Below are positions 1 through 9,345 of a stretch of DNA of 9,617 nucleotides, piece after piece. Source of the DNA: Flavobacterium psychrophilum (GTDB taxonomy: Bacteria; Bacteroidota; Bacteroidia; Flavobacteriales; Flavobacteriaceae). Both the position numbers and the translations under genes were made by a program. The stretch's first letter is position 1; each line of letters starts with the position of its first letter. The stretch lies in contig QFQM01000167.1 in assembly GCA_003243255.1 (NCBI GenBank), positions 1-9,617 on the forward strand. The letters are read 5' to 3'. Below the pieces are notes generated by a model that ran no database searches, was not told the DNA's origin, and was given only the letters and a program-made list of their open reading frames with translations.

Positions 1-531
1 TCCAGTTGATGCTTTCACAAAAGCCTTTGAATATGAATTTTCGTCAAAATTTGTAAGCAGCACATTTTTTACCAAAGCACTCAGCTGAACAATTTCATGA
101 TCATTCAGGGCTGCAATTTCTATAATCCATTTTACGGTTTTATTATGCTCAAGTCCCAGGCGCGTACACTCCAATACCTGTTTTTTTACTTCTGCAACAT
201 TCCCGGTTTTAAAGCCCTCGTAATCCAACACAAAATCAAGATCGTCAGCACCATCGCTGATAGCCTTTTCTGCCTCTGCTAACTTATCCTCCAGAGAACC
301 CTGCCCCAAAGGAAAATCAATAACGGTCCCAATCAACACTTTGCTCTCTTTTTCCTGTATCATTTCACGGGCTACAACAACCATCTCCGGTCTTATCATA
401 ACCAACTTATACTTTTCCGCTATAGCTTCCTGCACAGTGCTCTTAACCACTTCATTATTTTCCGCTTCGGTCAATCCTGCCTGACCAGCAGTTTTTAGAT
501 AGGTTGAATCTAAATATTGTCTTATATCCAT
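1..531 (-). CDS. deoC: Deoxyribose-phosphate aldolase, C-terminus cut by window edge
   Basis: Class I aldolase that reversibly splits 2-deoxyribose 5-phosphate into acetaldehyde and glyceraldehyde 3-phosphate, in cytoplasmic deoxynucleoside catabolism. The first 177 codons are present, starting at ATG 531-529 with the N-terminus MDIRQYLDSTYLK. Visible family motifs are VLIGTVIDFPLGQ (about residues 65-77), the acidic segment GADDLDFVLDY (94-104) whose D99 appears to match the catalytic Asp102 of E. coli DeoC, WIIEIAAL (135-142), and AFVKASTG (170-177), where K173 matches the Schiff-base Lys167. The window ends right after this motif, so the second active-site lysine region (Lys201 in E. coli) is not visible. 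Spacing from D99 to K173 is about nine residues longer than in E. coli, an insertion in the 155-170 region. It lies 47 bp downstream of the VanZ-like gene, beyond a terminator, so it probably has separate transcription. Motif assignments are from memory of the family. Confidence 0.93.
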   Translation of the reverse strand, partial: MDIRQYLDSTYLKTAGQAGLTEAENNEVVKSTVQEAIAEKYKLVMIRPEMVVVAREMIQEKESKVLIGTVIDFPLGQGSLEDKLAEAEKAISDGADDLDFVLDYEGFKTGNVAEVKKQVLECTRLGLEHNKTVKWIIEIAALNDHEIVQLSALVKNVLLTNFDENSYSKAFVKASTG

Positions 532-540
532 ATACAATCA

Positions 541-573
541 AATAAAAATCCCTTCCCGAAAACGGAAAGGGAT
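541..573 (-). terminator. Rho-independent terminator after the VanZ-like gene
   Basis: An inverted repeat pairs 548-558 with 563-573 around a 4-nt loop (559-562). In minus-strand RNA it is an 11-bp stem with one G-U wobble and a UUUU loop, followed directly by a U-rich run (UUUUU A UUU, about 548-540). The plus-strand RNA would have a C-A mismatch and no adjacent U-run, so the hairpin is oriented for the minus strand. It begins about 6 nt past the VanZ-like stop and ends about 9 nt before the deoC start, closing the gcvH/vanZ unit. Confidence 0.85.
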
Positions 574-578
574 CAAAA

Positions 579-950
579 TTATTTTTTTAGCCTCTGGCGA
601 AGCCATAATATAAAAATCGCAAATGCACTACCTGAAGTATTGGCTACTACATCAAAGATATCCGCATTACGTCCCGAAGTAAACAGTCCCTGACAAATTT
701 CGATCAGGACACCATAACTCACTGCCGTTATAAAAGCAAATGCGAACGACTTTTTCAGCACACCCCATTTTACCTTGTAGTCTTTATAAAGCAATAAAGT
801 AAATACAAAATAAAAGATAAAATGAACATACTTATCTTTATTCGGTATATCTAACCAGGCAGCTTCAGGAATTTTAGAAGCACTGACCATACACATGTAG
901 GTGATAAAAATACCCCATACAATCGTGGCCAGCAAAAATTTATTACGCAC
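579..950 (-). CDS. VanZ-like family membrane protein
   Basis: Small integral membrane protein of 123 residues with about four hydrophobic segments (roughly 5-24, 42-56, 68-90 and 100-118). It carries the VanZ-family pattern: DKYVHF (D39, K40, H43) before the second segment, and E84..Q87......R94..D97..D100...N104..G107 around the third and fourth. VanZ itself gives low-level teicoplanin resistance in enterococci, but the many short VanZ-like proteins elsewhere have no settled role, so no resistance function should be inferred. The start is GTG (950-948). A TAG lies immediately upstream in frame and the first ATG codons (residues 19 and 21) fall at the end of the first membrane segment, so GTG is the best start. 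The gene overlaps the end of gcvH by 8 nt, suggesting translational coupling, and is followed by a strong terminator. Confidence 0.85.
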   Translation of the reverse strand: MRNKFLLATIVWGIFITYMCMVSASKIPEAAWLDIPNKDKYVHFIFYFVFTLLLYKDYKVKWGVLKKSFAFAFITAVSYGVLIEICQGLFTSGRNADIFDVVANTSGSAFAIFILWLRQRLKK

Positions 951-1323
951 CTATCAGCTCTTTGTATTGCTCACTGCTTAACAGTTCGCTCTCCTCTGAT
1001 GGGTTTGCAATTTTTACTTTAACCATCCATCCGTCTCCATAAGGATCAGTGTTTACTTTTTCTGGAGTTGTTTCAAGAGAGTCATTGAATTCAACGATTT
1101 CACCTGAAAGAGGAAGGAAAAGATCAGATACTGTCTTAACAGCCTCTACTGTACCAAAAACCTCGTCTTTATCAAGAGTCTGATCAAGAGTATCAACTTC
1201 AACATATACAATATCACCAAGCTCTTTCTGAGCGAAATCTGTAATTCCTACAGTAGCGATATCTCCTTCAATTTTAACCCACTCGTGGTCTTTTGTGTAC
1301 TTTAAGTTTGCTGGAATATTCAT
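943..1323 (-). CDS. gcvH: Glycine cleavage system H protein
   Basis: Lipoyl carrier protein of the glycine cleavage complex. It shuttles the aminomethyl group from the P protein (glycine decarboxylase) to the T protein and is reoxidised by the L protein (dihydrolipoamide dehydrogenase), in the cytoplasm. The 126-residue length is normal. Visible signatures are the N-terminal YTKDHEWV (9-16), [18 protein letters not shown] (25-42), and the lipoylation loop [12 protein letters not shown], in which K63 is the lipoyl-lysine. The C-terminal half contains [14 protein letters not shown], also typical. The start is ATG 1323-1321, giving the usual short N-terminus. No gcvT, gcvP or lipoylation gene is in the window, so the complex is encoded elsewhere. 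It lies 58 bp downstream of sprA with a likely promoter in the gap and overlaps the VanZ-like gene by 8 nt. Confidence 0.97.
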   Translation of the reverse strand: MNIPANLKYTKDHEWVKIEGDIATVGITDFAQKELGDIVYVEVDTLDQTLDKDEVFGTVEAVKTVSDLFLPLSGEIVEFNDSLETTPEKVNTDPYGDGWMVKVKIANPSEESELLSSEQYKELIGA

Positions 1324-1339
1324 CTTAGTTTGTTTTTGG

Positions 1340-1370
1340 CAAATGTATGTTTTATAAAAATAATTGTAAA
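1340..1370 (-). promoter_or_regulatory. Candidate Bacteroidetes promoter for gcvH
   Basis: On the minus strand 1347-1340 reads TACATTTG, an exact match to the Bacteroidetes -7 consensus TAnnTTTG. Nineteen nt upstream, at 1370-1367, is TTTA, three of four bases of the -33 TTTG element. The surrounding DNA is strongly AT-rich, as expected. A start about 6 nt beyond the element would leave a leader of about 10-12 nt before the gcvH ATG. The consensus is established; its use here is inference. Confidence 0.5.
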
Positions 1371-1381
1371 ATGTTTTTCTA

Positions 1382-4300
1382 TTAATTTCCGAAATTATAC
1401 CTAAGCGTAAATCCGGTACGGATATTCGTCAATGGATATGATGTAGATATAACCGCTTTAGAGAACGAATGGTCGTAATAGAATATAGCTGTAAGGTTTT
1501 TACTGAACGCATAATCAGCCGTTAACTTAACCGACCAGATGTTCTGTCCTCCTCCTAGCTGATTGTTATCATAATCCAGGTAACGAACAATTGTTTCATT
1601 CTTTCTAAGAGAGAAATCAGTTTTAATATTAATATCACTCTTAATCGTGTTGGTAGGATTATCCGCAAGGCTGGAATTGATGATAACATCCTTTATACGG
1701 TAACCAAATCCAATAATGTATTCGTTTCCTTTAACCTCAGTAAGCAGGTTGTTATCAAAGCTCATGTTAAGCGATCTGTCTTTACGGATCTCTGCCAAAA
1801 TCTTAATTGAGTTTTTCATCTCAAAATCAACACGGATAAGCGGATTGAACTGCTCAGTAAGGTTAATGTTCGAAATAATATTCTTGTTGTAGAAATTACC
1901 CTCTCCATTGTTATCACGTGCAATATCTCCTGTATTCTCATCGACACCATAATCAAAATTTGAACGGTATGAATTTACAGTATATGTTGCTTTATAGCTA
2001 TGCTGTAATGAGAAACGCTTAAACTTATCCTTAAAGAACTTGTAGCGCATCAAACCTGTATATTTTACAATCCAGTTTGGAAGCGGTATATCCCTTAAGA
2101 AACCTGTTGAGACCTTAGACGCATCCTGACCCGAATAAGCCGACATAAACGCAGGCAATAATACCGCCTGGCTGTTGCGTCCAAAACCTACAGGATAACC
2201 GGCATTCGCTTTAGAGAAATCACTATCAGTAGGATTATCAGTATATACCGGGAAGTTTGTTGTACCATAGTGCGCTGTCGCAAGCCTGTTAGCTATAACC
2301 AGCCTGTTTTCCCTCATCTGATCAAATGCAGCAGATCCATTCACATCACTTTTACTAAATGCAGTACCTATTATTATAGTAGACATCTGGAAATTACCAA
2401 AAGTATAAGGTGAAAGCGAATTATAATTTAACTGTCCATTGCTGCCGGTGCTTACATCATACTGTTCAGAATAGTTATCGGCATAATTTCTGTTTGCCGC
2501 AAGGTCAATGGTAAAATCAGGAAACAGATCAACTTTAGCGGTAATACCAAGCTCTTTTGTATTAACCTGCGTAAAATTCTGATTGTACTCAGGGTACGAG
2601 GTCAGATAACCATTTCTTGCCGCAATCATACGAACATCATCATCCTGACTACCAAAAATAAAGTCAAGAGTTGGCTTGCTCGTACCAAAGAATCCAATAC
2701 CCGGAAGGTAACCCGGAAGCACCGTTCCATTGGTTTCATTATAGTTCACCTGAATATTTTTCACACTGGTAAGCACTCCGATAAGACCATTTACTAAGGT
2801 ATTACCATCTGACGCAGGTTTAGGCGCAGCGGTAATTTTCTCACCCGGTTTAGGCGCAGCTTTTGGGGCTGCAGCAGGTCCTTTAGCAGGCTTCTTTTTA
2901 CCCGTAAGCCCAACATATTTATACAGTAGGTCTAAATTCAGTGTAGTATTCAGCTTGTGCGAATTCTTATTCTGAATGGTATTACCCAAATCATAAGTTA
3001 CATTTTGATAATCTGCTTCTGCAAGTGCATCATTAGAACGCAACCAACCATAAGAACCACCGTAAGTATAGGTTGCTTTCACAAAACTCAAGGCCGGTAT
3101 CTTACTAAGCGGCAAATCATAATTCAACAGGTAGCTCTGATCATGCTGATTGGTTTCTCCCATATCCCAGAAATCACTCCAGATATTATACCCATCTAAC
3201 GGCCTGCCGTTAGGATCAAGATAATTCCTTACGATATTACTTGTCGCCACGTTATAAGTAAGCTTAAGTGACTTAGTAATATTGTAATTGAAGCCATACC
3301 TGTATTCAAAGAAATAATTCCTTCTGTACAGCGGACTGATAGGAATACCATCAACATCAACATTCCTGAATTCCTGCCTGTTAAACTGTCTGGTAACATT
3401 TGTACTGAAGGTAATATTGTTAGGAAGATAATTGAAATTAAAGTCCTGCAGTATTTTCCAGTACTGGCTTTTTTTCATGAAATCACTATTCTTAAGCGGT
3501 TCAACAGCTTTAGGTTTAAACGTAAAGTTATAGTCTACCCCTGTTTTCAACTGTTGGTCAACCAGGCTCTCAATCTCATAATCATGGTGATTGGTCTGGT
3601 TAAACGAATAATTGAACGTTAAGTTCTCCGGATCATAAACGTGTTGTTTCTGTTCCGGCGCCCTGTCTTTCTTAACACCAATAAAGTTGATGCTCTTACG
3701 CTTTGTATAATCAATCGCTCTTTCACGCAGATTGTCTTTCTCTGCCTGATCGTTCGTATTATCAATCATCTGTTCCAGCTTAACATCCTGCTGGAATGGA
3801 TCGTACTCCGGTGTAATGATCTCTTCACCCACCCCATAGTTAAATGGAACATTAATACCCCATTTCTTAGGAAGTAGCTTACCAAGATTAACATTGGTAA
3901 CGATATCATATTGCTTGGTATCTTCCCTGCTACGCTCATTCGGGCTTTGCTCGATAGTACCAAAACCAATGGTACTCATCCTACCTGTTGCAGAAACATT
4001 GGCAAAATCAGCAAAGTTGGTATCCATACTGGCTACAGCAGCCATACCACCTTTATTATCCATGTCCGAAAGGCGAAGCTCATTAAACCAAACTTCTCCT
4101 CTCAGGTTTTGTGCCGTATCATTCCTTACCCCTAACATTAGGGTCCTGATGTTACCAAAGTTAGGATTACCACGGATACCAATCCACATATGAGGACTCA
4201 ATGAAGGATCGAGCTCCTGAGCCGGTATATAAACAACTCCGTTCTCATCAGGTTGCGGAACATCACCATTAAGTTTTCTTACCTTAAGTTTAGTCAATGC

Positions 4301-7300
4301 ATCAAGCGTAACCAATATTTCGTTATCTGCCGGCCATATATCTTCAGGCAGTCTTGCATTCTGAGGCGTAACCTCAAGCTCCATCTGCACTTCATAGAAG
4401 TTATCCGTAAAGTCATTACCAAAACGCATAAATGCTTTCATCTGGTATTGCTGCAATGCTCTTGATGTACCATCATCTACAGGTAATGACTCAGCATGCG
4501 TAAACATCCTCAGTTTTTTAAACTGACGCATATCCACATTTACGTTTTTGAAAACTGCACGCGAATCTCCTGGCTGAAGCCCGTCATCAGCATTCCCGGT
4601 AGCATCCGGATAAACCCTGATAGATAAGGCCTGCTCATTTTGATTGATCACTGCATTATTGGTATACAACTGTTCCCTTACAACACCCGGAGGCGAAACA
4701 TAAGGTATAGGCACACGCGAACCATTCTCCTGAACGTTAAGCGCCACAACATCAAATCCTGTATGATCATCTGCAGGATTGATATCATTAGCCTGTAATG
4801 TACTGGTATATCTTCTCCATTCCCCTCTCACAAGGTCAAGTGAACCAAAACGAAGCGTAACTTCTTCCCTGAAGCCACTCATAACAATTCTCATGAAACG
4901 GATAGAACGCACGCTCTCAATTCCTCCAATAGGATCTCCGGCGTCTACCGGCACTTTGTATAGTAACCAACGTCCTTTTGCATTAGCACCACCTCCCGGA
5001 ACCGGACGATCGAATTTCCTCTGGTCTACCAGGTAACCTTCGCCAGGCATCTGTCCCGGAGAGATAGGAATTTTATAACGATAGTAAGAATCAATAGTAT
5101 TCATGGTATTATCCCTATTGATATCTTCAGTATCAGGAAGTGTGGTCGACCCTCTGTTAGTACTGCCAATGTCTACGGGAGAGTTTCCTTGTGTACCATT
5201 ATAATTTTTATACTTATCCAATACGTTGCCCGAAGCGGCAAGATAGAACTGATAGTTATCTCCAGAAGGGTCTTCAAGACCAGCAAATTCAGGGAATTTA
5301 ACCGCTTCTTCGTCATCCGTTAATCCATCAAAACCTACGTCCTGAACGGCACGGTTAGCATCATTGGTGTCAAATGCATAAATAAGCGATTGCGATACCG
5401 GCACATCTCCCCATACCGAAGAGAATACCGGTTGGTTTCCTCCTGCTTCCGGAAGCCCGTTTTCATATTGTTTCCTGTTATCTTTAAGGATATCTTCCGA
5501 AAGCTCCCCAAGGTTAATCTCAAGCAAACCGGTGTTAGTAGGATCTATACCTTCTCCACCATCAACTGAATAAGGGTCCATTACCCAAAACTGAACGTAT
5601 TCAACGTTAGTCTGCTCAAAGTTGGTTGAGTTGATGGCACGCATAATACCTGCCCAGTTGTCGGTAGCTTCAGCCGGTGTAAACCTAAAGTCATTGGCCG
5701 GAAGCGAAGGGTTAAAGTTGTATGGCCCTCTTTCCTGAGGATAGTAGCTAAGATCCAGCGTATTCACTACAAGACTCTGCCCCGGTGCCACATCGGTTAC
5801 CGGATAAAGCTCTTCGTAATATATACGTCTTGTACGATTAGAAGCTATATCTTCAGGCGGAACATCTGCTCCTCCTGCACCCGATGCATAAAACACAGGA
5901 TCAATACTATACCAGGCCAGTTTACCCCTTCTCCATCCGTAAGAAAGGTCATTTGCCGGCACAGTTACTTCACCCCCATCGCCAAAGGCAGCAGGCGAAC
6001 TTGATAATGTCCATCCAAGTGGAGAACGCATATCAATATTAGTTTGCGAACCTTCAAAATCATCTACATAGGTAGTAGCCTCACCATTAAACTGGTCAGC
6101 TTTAGATGCTCCCGGTTTAAGGTATGCTATTTCTCCCCTGAATGAGAAATTGGAAGGCACATCAGTATCAAGATTCGGTAATTTGTTTACTAAGCGCGTA
6201 AAGAATGGCACCTCAGTAGCATAATTTACATTAAGTCCGAAAATAGTATTATTTACCGATTCCTGACCGTAGTTTGTTTTATTGGTAAACGGCCTTTCTG
6301 ACATATTCAGTAAAGTACCACCAATTAAAAACTTATCATTGAATTTATGTTCGATGTTAAATCCGGCAAAACGCCTTGTCTGCTGGCCAAAAACAGAGTT
6401 ATTTTCTACCGAAACTTCAATAGGCGTATTCGATGCCTGAAGTGACGGATCTAATATCTGAACCCTGCCCAGCTGGTAGTTCACTGTATAGTCAACACCC
6501 TCAACAAGCACCCTTCCACCGGCAGTAACCACAACAGATCCCTGCGGCACGTTGAATGCCCCAATCGGAATACCATCGCCTCCGGTTGATTTAAATCGTC
6601 CTTTTAACTGGAACTTATTCTTCTGGCTATCCTGCATTGCATCCGCCTGTGTACTCTTATACAATTTGCGGTATACATATTTTTTCTGGTTGTTGTCTAC
6701 GTAGCTGGTTTCCGGAGTAGTGTTATAATCCGGTGCTGATGGATTAAGTTTATAATACAAATGCTCACCAAAAGGCTCAACAGTAGTAAAGATAATCCGT
6801 CCGTTTTGGGTATCAACCGTAAGGCCCGGAACAAAGTCAAAGAAACCGTCTCCATCCACCTGAGGGTCATTGGTATAATTCAGCCTGTCTACATTAAATA
6901 CACGCAATAGTGGTGTATTGGCAACTGCCGAATCTACATCAGGATCTGTTCCCTGCTCCGGCAGCGGCGACTGGGCATCAGCCGGCGTAATATAGTTTAG
7001 CGGAGATGGGTCGGTATACATGATGTTCATCCTGAAATCTTCCTGCGATAGCTGGAAAGCACCCGGAATCATGTAGATGTTTTTCATCATCAAATCCCAT
7101 ACAGGCTCAGAAGTGTTTACAAGATTACTCTTAAGCATCTTAAGCATCAAGCTCTTTGTGCTTGGTATAGGAGACGCTTCCGGAGTAGCTCCCGGAGTAA
7201 CATCTGTTGCTGCAACCCCATCAGTACCAAATTCCCCTACCTGATACACTTTGTCTCCTACTGTATACTGGTATGCAACAGCAAGCACTTCATCATTGTT

Positions 7301-8731
7301 CAGTTTCTGGTTAAGGGAAATATAACCTAATTGAGCATGGTATGTATATTCGCTTTCAGTAAGCTTTCTTGCATTTTCAAGTTTAGAATAATCACGGCCT
7401 TCAGAAATTGGCCCTAACTGAGTGTTAAAGCTGTTACCATCTACAGTAACAATTTCCCTGATTGTTGAATTAAGCCAGCCTTCTGCAGTACCTATCTTCT
7501 CAGGATCTAATTTGTTATTTTCGTTATCCGGGAATAAATCAAATTTAGTACCGTTAACAGCATTAAAGAATTCATCTGTTGTATTAGCAAATACCCCAAC
7601 CGTCTCAGCTGTAACTTCAGTATTGGTGTTAGGCTTCAAAAGTCGGCTTTCACCCAAATCCTGAAGTGCAATAATATTCCTTGAATTATTTTCAGTCGCG
7701 TTTATCCTGTTTTGCCTGTTCGTAACCCAAACCTCAATACGGGTAATTTGCACCCTTGTATAAATCTGAGGATATTTCCTAAGCGCATAGTCATAATTAT
7801 TCCTGAAGTACTGTGAAAGGAAGAAGTGTTTATCAGTATCGTAGTCAAGGGCAAACATCTGGAAGTCCTGAATGGTTCCGCCGCCCTGGGCTGTTACTGT
7901 TTTTGTTTGCGATTTTTGTTCGGAGAAGATACCGGTTACAGTTGTTTTACCAAACTGCAATGCCATCTTAACCCCGAAAAGGCTTTGCGCACCTCTTACA
8001 AGCGAGTTAGATAATGGGAAACTCACGTTACCTACTTCAATTTTCTGGATGATATCATCCTCTGTAGGGGTATATTCAAGTTTTATAAGATTCTGGAAAG
8101 CAAAGGTAGACTCGGTATCATAGTTGGCCGTTACATTCAGCCTTGTACCAACCTTACCCTGAAGGCTCATCGAAATTCGCTGATCAAAATCAAAGGTCAG
8201 GGTTTTTCGATTTCTTGGAGATATCGCCGGGTTATCCTGTTTGGTATACCTAACGCCCAAATCAAGCTCAACAGATCCCTGTGGCTTGATATCTATAGTG
8301 TTTCCTCCAAATATGGTTTCGAAAAAGCTTGAATTTACGTAGTATCGGGGCAAAAGGTTCTTTTGTTGTTCCTCAGTCCCCTTACCGTCCATCGCGTTAG
8401 ATTTCTCCTGGAAATACTGACGCATCGACTCCCTTAATACCAACTCCTGGTATTGCTCCGGAGTAAGTATAATAGGATAGTTTATATTAAACCCATCAAA
8501 TTTTTTGGTAAAGATGTATTTATTAGTTACAGGATCATAGGTATATGCCTCAACTATACTGACAGGGTTAGGAATTTCAACTTTTCCGGTATTGTATCCT
8601 TTTATTGTATCGCGTGATTCTTCTTCCTCTTCGGTTACCTGTGCCTGCACCGCAACTCCAAAAAATAAAAATACTGCGGAAAGGGCGTATTTTAAGTTCC
8701 TGCAAAAATCTTTAGAGTAATCTGTTTTCAA
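1382..8731 (-). CDS. sprA: Type IX secretion outer-membrane translocon SprA (Sov homologue)
   Basis: Giant outer-membrane beta-barrel that is the protein-conducting channel of the type IX secretion system. In F. johnsoniae it forms a 36-strand barrel that partners with PorV and a Plug protein, and it is needed for secretion and gliding; the P. gingivalis equivalent is Sov. The 2449 residues match the family's usual size of about 2,400. A signal peptide covers residues 1-30, with likely cleavage after VQA. Recognisable segments include TGKVEIPNP and [22 protein letters not shown] near the N-terminus, the [20 protein letters not shown] region (about 140-160), [13 protein letters not shown] (D890, D891, E893), [17 protein letters not shown], and [18 protein letters not shown] (about 1290-1307). 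The last third alternates aromatic and polar residues like barrel strands and ends in FTLRYNFGN. The only usable start is TTG (8731-8729): a stop lies two codons upstream and the first in-frame ATG is past residue 100. The mature protein contains no cysteine that I can find. No frameshift or internal stop is seen. Confidence 0.97.
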   Translation of the reverse strand: MKTDYSKDFCRNLKYALSAVFLFFGVAVQAQVTEEEEESRDTIKGYNTGKVEIPNPVSIVEAYTYDPVTNKYIFTKKFDGFNINYPIILTPEQYQELVLRESMRQYFQEKSNAMDGKGTEEQQKNLLPRYYVNSSFFETIFGGNTIDIKPQGSVELDLGVRYTKQDNPAISPRNRKTLTFDFDQRISMSLQGKVGTRLNVTANYDTESTFAFQNLIKLEYTPTEDDIIQKIEVGNVSFPLSNSLVRGAQSLFGVKMALQFGKTTVTGIFSEQKSQTKTVTAQGGGTIQDFQMFALDYDTDKHFFLSQYFRNNYDYALRKYPQIYTRVQITRIEVWVTNRQNRINATENNSRNIIALQDLGESRLLKPNTNTEVTAETVGVFANTTDEFFNAVNGTKFDLFPDNENNKLDPEKIGTAEGWLNSTIREIVTVDGNSFNTQLGPISEGRDYSKLENARKLTESEYTYHAQLGYISLNQKLNNDEVLAVAYQYTVGDKVYQVGEFGTDGVAATDVTPGATPEASPIPSTKSLMLKMLKSNLVNTSEPVWDLMMKNIYMIPGAFQLSQEDFRMNIMYTDPSPLNYITPADAQSPLPEQGTDPDVDSAVANTPLLRVFNVDRLNYTNDPQVDGDGFFDFVPGLTVDTQNGRIIFTTVEPFGEHLYYKLNPSAPDYNTTPETSYVDNNQKKYVYRKLYKSTQADAMQDSQKNKFQLKGRFKSTGGDGIPIGAFNVPQGSVVVTAGGRVLVEGVDYTVNYQLGRVQILDPSLQASNTPIEVSVENNSVFGQQTRRFAGFNIEHKFNDKFLIGGTLLNMSERPFTNKTNYGQESVNNTIFGLNVNYATEVPFFTRLVNKLPNLDTDVPSNFSFRGEIAYLKPGASKADQFNGEATTYVDDFEGSQTNIDMRSPLGWTLSSSPAAFGDGGEVTVPANDLSYGWRRGKLAWYSIDPVFYASGAGGADVPPEDIASNRTRRIYYEELYPVTDVAPGQSLVVNTLDLSYYPQERGPYNFNPSLPANDFRFTPAEATDNWAGIMRAINSTNFEQTNVEYVQFWVMDPYSVDGGEGIDPTNTGLLEINLGELSEDILKDNRKQYENGLPEAGGNQPVFSSVWGDVPVSQSLIYAFDTNDANRAVQDVGFDGLTDDEEAVKFPEFAGLEDPSGDNYQFYLAASGNVLDKYKNYNGTQGNSPVDIGSTNRGSTTLPDTEDINRDNTMNTIDSYYRYKIPISPGQMPGEGYLVDQRKFDRPVPGGGANAKGRWLLYKVPVDAGDPIGGIESVRSIRFMRIVMSGFREEVTLRFGSLDLVRGEWRRYTSTLQANDINPADDHTGFDVVALNVQENGSRVPIPYVSPPGVVREQLYTNNAVINQNEQALSIRVYPDATGNADDGLQPGDSRAVFKNVNVDMRQFKKLRMFTHAESLPVDDGTSRALQQYQMKAFMRFGNDFTDNFYEVQMELEVTPQNARLPEDIWPADNEILVTLDALTKLKVRKLNGDVPQPDENGVVYIPAQELDPSLSPHMWIGIRGNPNFGNIRTLMLGVRNDTAQNLRGEVWFNELRLSDMDNKGGMAAVASMDTNFADFANVSATGRMSTIGFGTIEQSPNERSREDTKQYDIVTNVNLGKLLPKKWGINVPFNYGVGEEIITPEYDPFQQDVKLEQMIDNTNDQAEKDNLRERAIDYTKRKSINFIGVKKDRAPEQKQHVYDPENLTFNYSFNQTNHHDYEIESLVDQQLKTGVDYNFTFKPKAVEPLKNSDFMKKSQYWKILQDFNFNYLPNNITFSTNVTRQFNRQEFRNVDVDGIPISPLYRRNYFFEYRYGFNYNITKSLKLTYNVATSNIVRNYLDPNGRPLDGYNIWSDFWDMGETNQHDQSYLLNYDLPLSKIPALSFVKATYTYGGSYGWLRSNDALAEADYQNVTYDLGNTIQNKNSHKLNTTLNLDLLYKYVGLTGKKKPAKGPAAAPKAAPKPGEKITAAPKPASDGNTLVNGLIGVLTSVKNIQVNYNETNGTVLPGYLPGIGFFGTSKPTLDFIFGSQDDDVRMIAARNGYLTSYPEYNQNFTQVNTKELGITAKVDLFPDFTIDLAANRNYADNYSEQYDVSTGSNGQLNYNSLSPYTFGNFQMSTIIIGTAFSKSDVNGSAAFDQMRENRLVIANRLATAHYGTTNFPVYTDNPTDSDFSKANAGYPVGFGRNSQAVLLPAFMSAYSGQDASKVSTGFLRDIPLPNWIVKYTGLMRYKFFKDKFKRFSLQHSYKATYTVNSYRSNFDYGVDENTGDIARDNNGEGNFYNKNIISNINLTEQFNPLIRVDFEMKNSIKILAEIRKDRSLNMSFDNNLLTEVKGNEYIIGFGYRIKDVIINSSLADNPTNTIKSDINIKTDFSLRKNETIVRYLDYDNNQLGGGQNIWSVKLTADYAFSKNLTAIFYYDHSFSKAVISTSYPLTNIRTGFTLRYNFGN
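2804..2899 (-). repeat. Lys/Pro/Ala-rich linker in SprA with a 14-bp direct repeat
   Basis: SprA residues 1945-1976 are a low-complexity stretch of Lys, Pro, Ala and Gly between two beta-strand-rich segments. Within it the 14-mer ggtttaggcgcagc (plus strand) occurs at 2817-2830 and 2847-2860, exactly 30 bp apart and in frame, each encoding AAPKP (residues 1958-1962 and 1968-1972). It is probably a flexible loop between barrel strands. Slippage or recombination between the copies would remove ten residues without changing the frame. Confidence 0.7.
8642..8731 (-). other. SprA signal peptide coding segment
   Basis: Residues 1-30 have a basic/polar N-region (K2, K7, R11, K14), a hydrophobic core (about 16-27, rich in A, L, V and F) and a small-residue end VQA before Q31, fitting cleavage by signal peptidase I with an N-terminal glutamine in the mature protein. 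The segment is lost if any in-frame start after residue 28 is used, which supports the TTG start. Confidence 0.8.
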
Positions 8732-8737
8732 GGACTA
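8729..8737 (-). promoter_or_regulatory. ruvA stop / sprA start junction
   Basis: On the minus strand this reads TAG TCC TTG: the ruvA stop, one codon, then the sprA TTG start, all in a single reading frame. No Shine-Dalgarno-like sequence precedes it, which is normal for this phylum. The arrangement suggests that ribosomes finishing ruvA reinitiate on sprA. This is inferred from spacing only. Confidence 0.6.
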
Positions 8738-9316
8738 TAAATTTTTTAATGCTTGTTTTATAATTGTCTCCACACTCGCCGACGGATTCTCTTTAACAAT
8801 CTTTTCTATAACCTTTTCTGCCAACTTCTTGTTAAAGCCCAATACCTCCAAGGCAGATAACGCTTCTTCTTTATTTGTATTGTAGCCCGAACCAGAAACT
8901 TCTTCTAAATCGTATAGTTTTAACACTTTATCCTTTAAATCGAGTATAACCCTTTGGGCCGTTTTAGCACCAATACCTTTTATAGACTGAATTGTCCCTA
9001 CATCACCCGACCCTATAGAATGTATAATTTGTTTGGGTTCAAGCGACGAAAGCATGGTTCTGGCGGTACCGGCTCCCACTCCGGAAACCGATATCAGCAA
9101 CTTGAAAAGCTCCCTTTCTGCCTTTTCGGCAAAACCAAAAAGCGTATGGGCATCTTCCTTAACCTGCAGGAAAGTATAGAGTTTTATATTCTCAGAATCG
9201 GGCAACAACGAAAATGTGTGCAACGATATATTAACCTGATACCCTACTCCATTGCAGTCTATTACCACATCGGTAGGTGTTTTTTCCACTAATCTCCCCT
9301 GAAGGTGTGCTATCAT
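8735..9316 (-). CDS. ruvA: Holliday junction branch migration subunit RuvA
   Basis: RuvA binds four-way DNA junctions as a tetramer and loads the RuvB motor, which drives branch migration before RuvC cuts the junction, in recombinational repair. The 193-residue length is close to the E. coli protein (203). Three domains are visible: an N-terminal OB-fold (about 1-63) beginning MIAHLQGRLV and containing the conserved EDAHTLFGF (54-62); a middle domain with two helix-hairpin-helix motifs, SGVGAGTA (78-85) and KGIGAKTA (113-120); and, after a Ser/Gly/Asn-containing linker (about 138-148), a C-terminal domain (149-193) that in the family contacts RuvB. The start is ATG 9316-9314. The gene sits 57 bp downstream of the malic enzyme gene and one codon upstream of sprA. 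No ruvB or ruvC is in the window. Confidence 0.97.
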   Translation of the reverse strand: MIAHLQGRLVEKTPTDVVIDCNGVGYQVNISLHTFSLLPDSENIKLYTFLQVKEDAHTLFGFAEKAERELFKLLISVSGVGAGTARTMLSSLEPKQIIHSIGSGDVGTIQSIKGIGAKTAQRVILDLKDKVLKLYDLEEVSGSGYNTNKEEALSALEVLGFNKKLAEKVIEKIVKENPSASVETIIKQALKNL

Positions 9317-9337
9317 AAATGTTTGTTAAGCCGTTCC

Positions 9338-9345
9338 CAAAAATA
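9338..9345 (-). promoter_or_regulatory. Possible -7 promoter element for ruvA-sprA
   Basis: The minus strand at 9345-9338 reads TATTTTTG, matching TAnnTTTG, about 22 nt before the ruvA ATG in an AT-rich gap. No good -33 TTTG lies 17-21 nt further upstream, and the motif is easily met by chance in such DNA, so it is weak. With no terminator visible in the 9317-9373 gap, read-through from the malic enzyme gene is also possible. Confidence 0.3.

Noticed and set aside
97..282. 61-codon plus-strand open frame opposite deoC
   Set aside because: The opposite strand encodes recognisable DeoC motifs throughout, so this is a shadow.
539..577. Possible deoC promoter using TTTG (577-574) and TTTATTTG (546-539)
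   Set aside because: The second element has one mismatch and the spacing is about 27 nt rather than about 19. Both fall in or beside the terminator, whose U-run explains the sequence.
579..950. Glycopeptide (teicoplanin) resistance gene because of VanZ similarity
   Set aside because: The VanZ-like family is broad and mostly uncharacterised, there are no other van genes nearby, and Gram-negative bacteria are intrinsically insensitive to these drugs.
3894..4193. Plus-strand open frames of 74-99 codons opposite sprA
   Set aside because: They are antisense to an uninterrupted, well-conserved coding region, overlap each other in different frames, and show no domain signature.
8954..9292. 112-codon open frame on the plus strand, opposite ruvA
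   Set aside because: It lies wholly antisense to a clear ruvA, has no recognisable motif, and has the composition expected of a reverse shadow.
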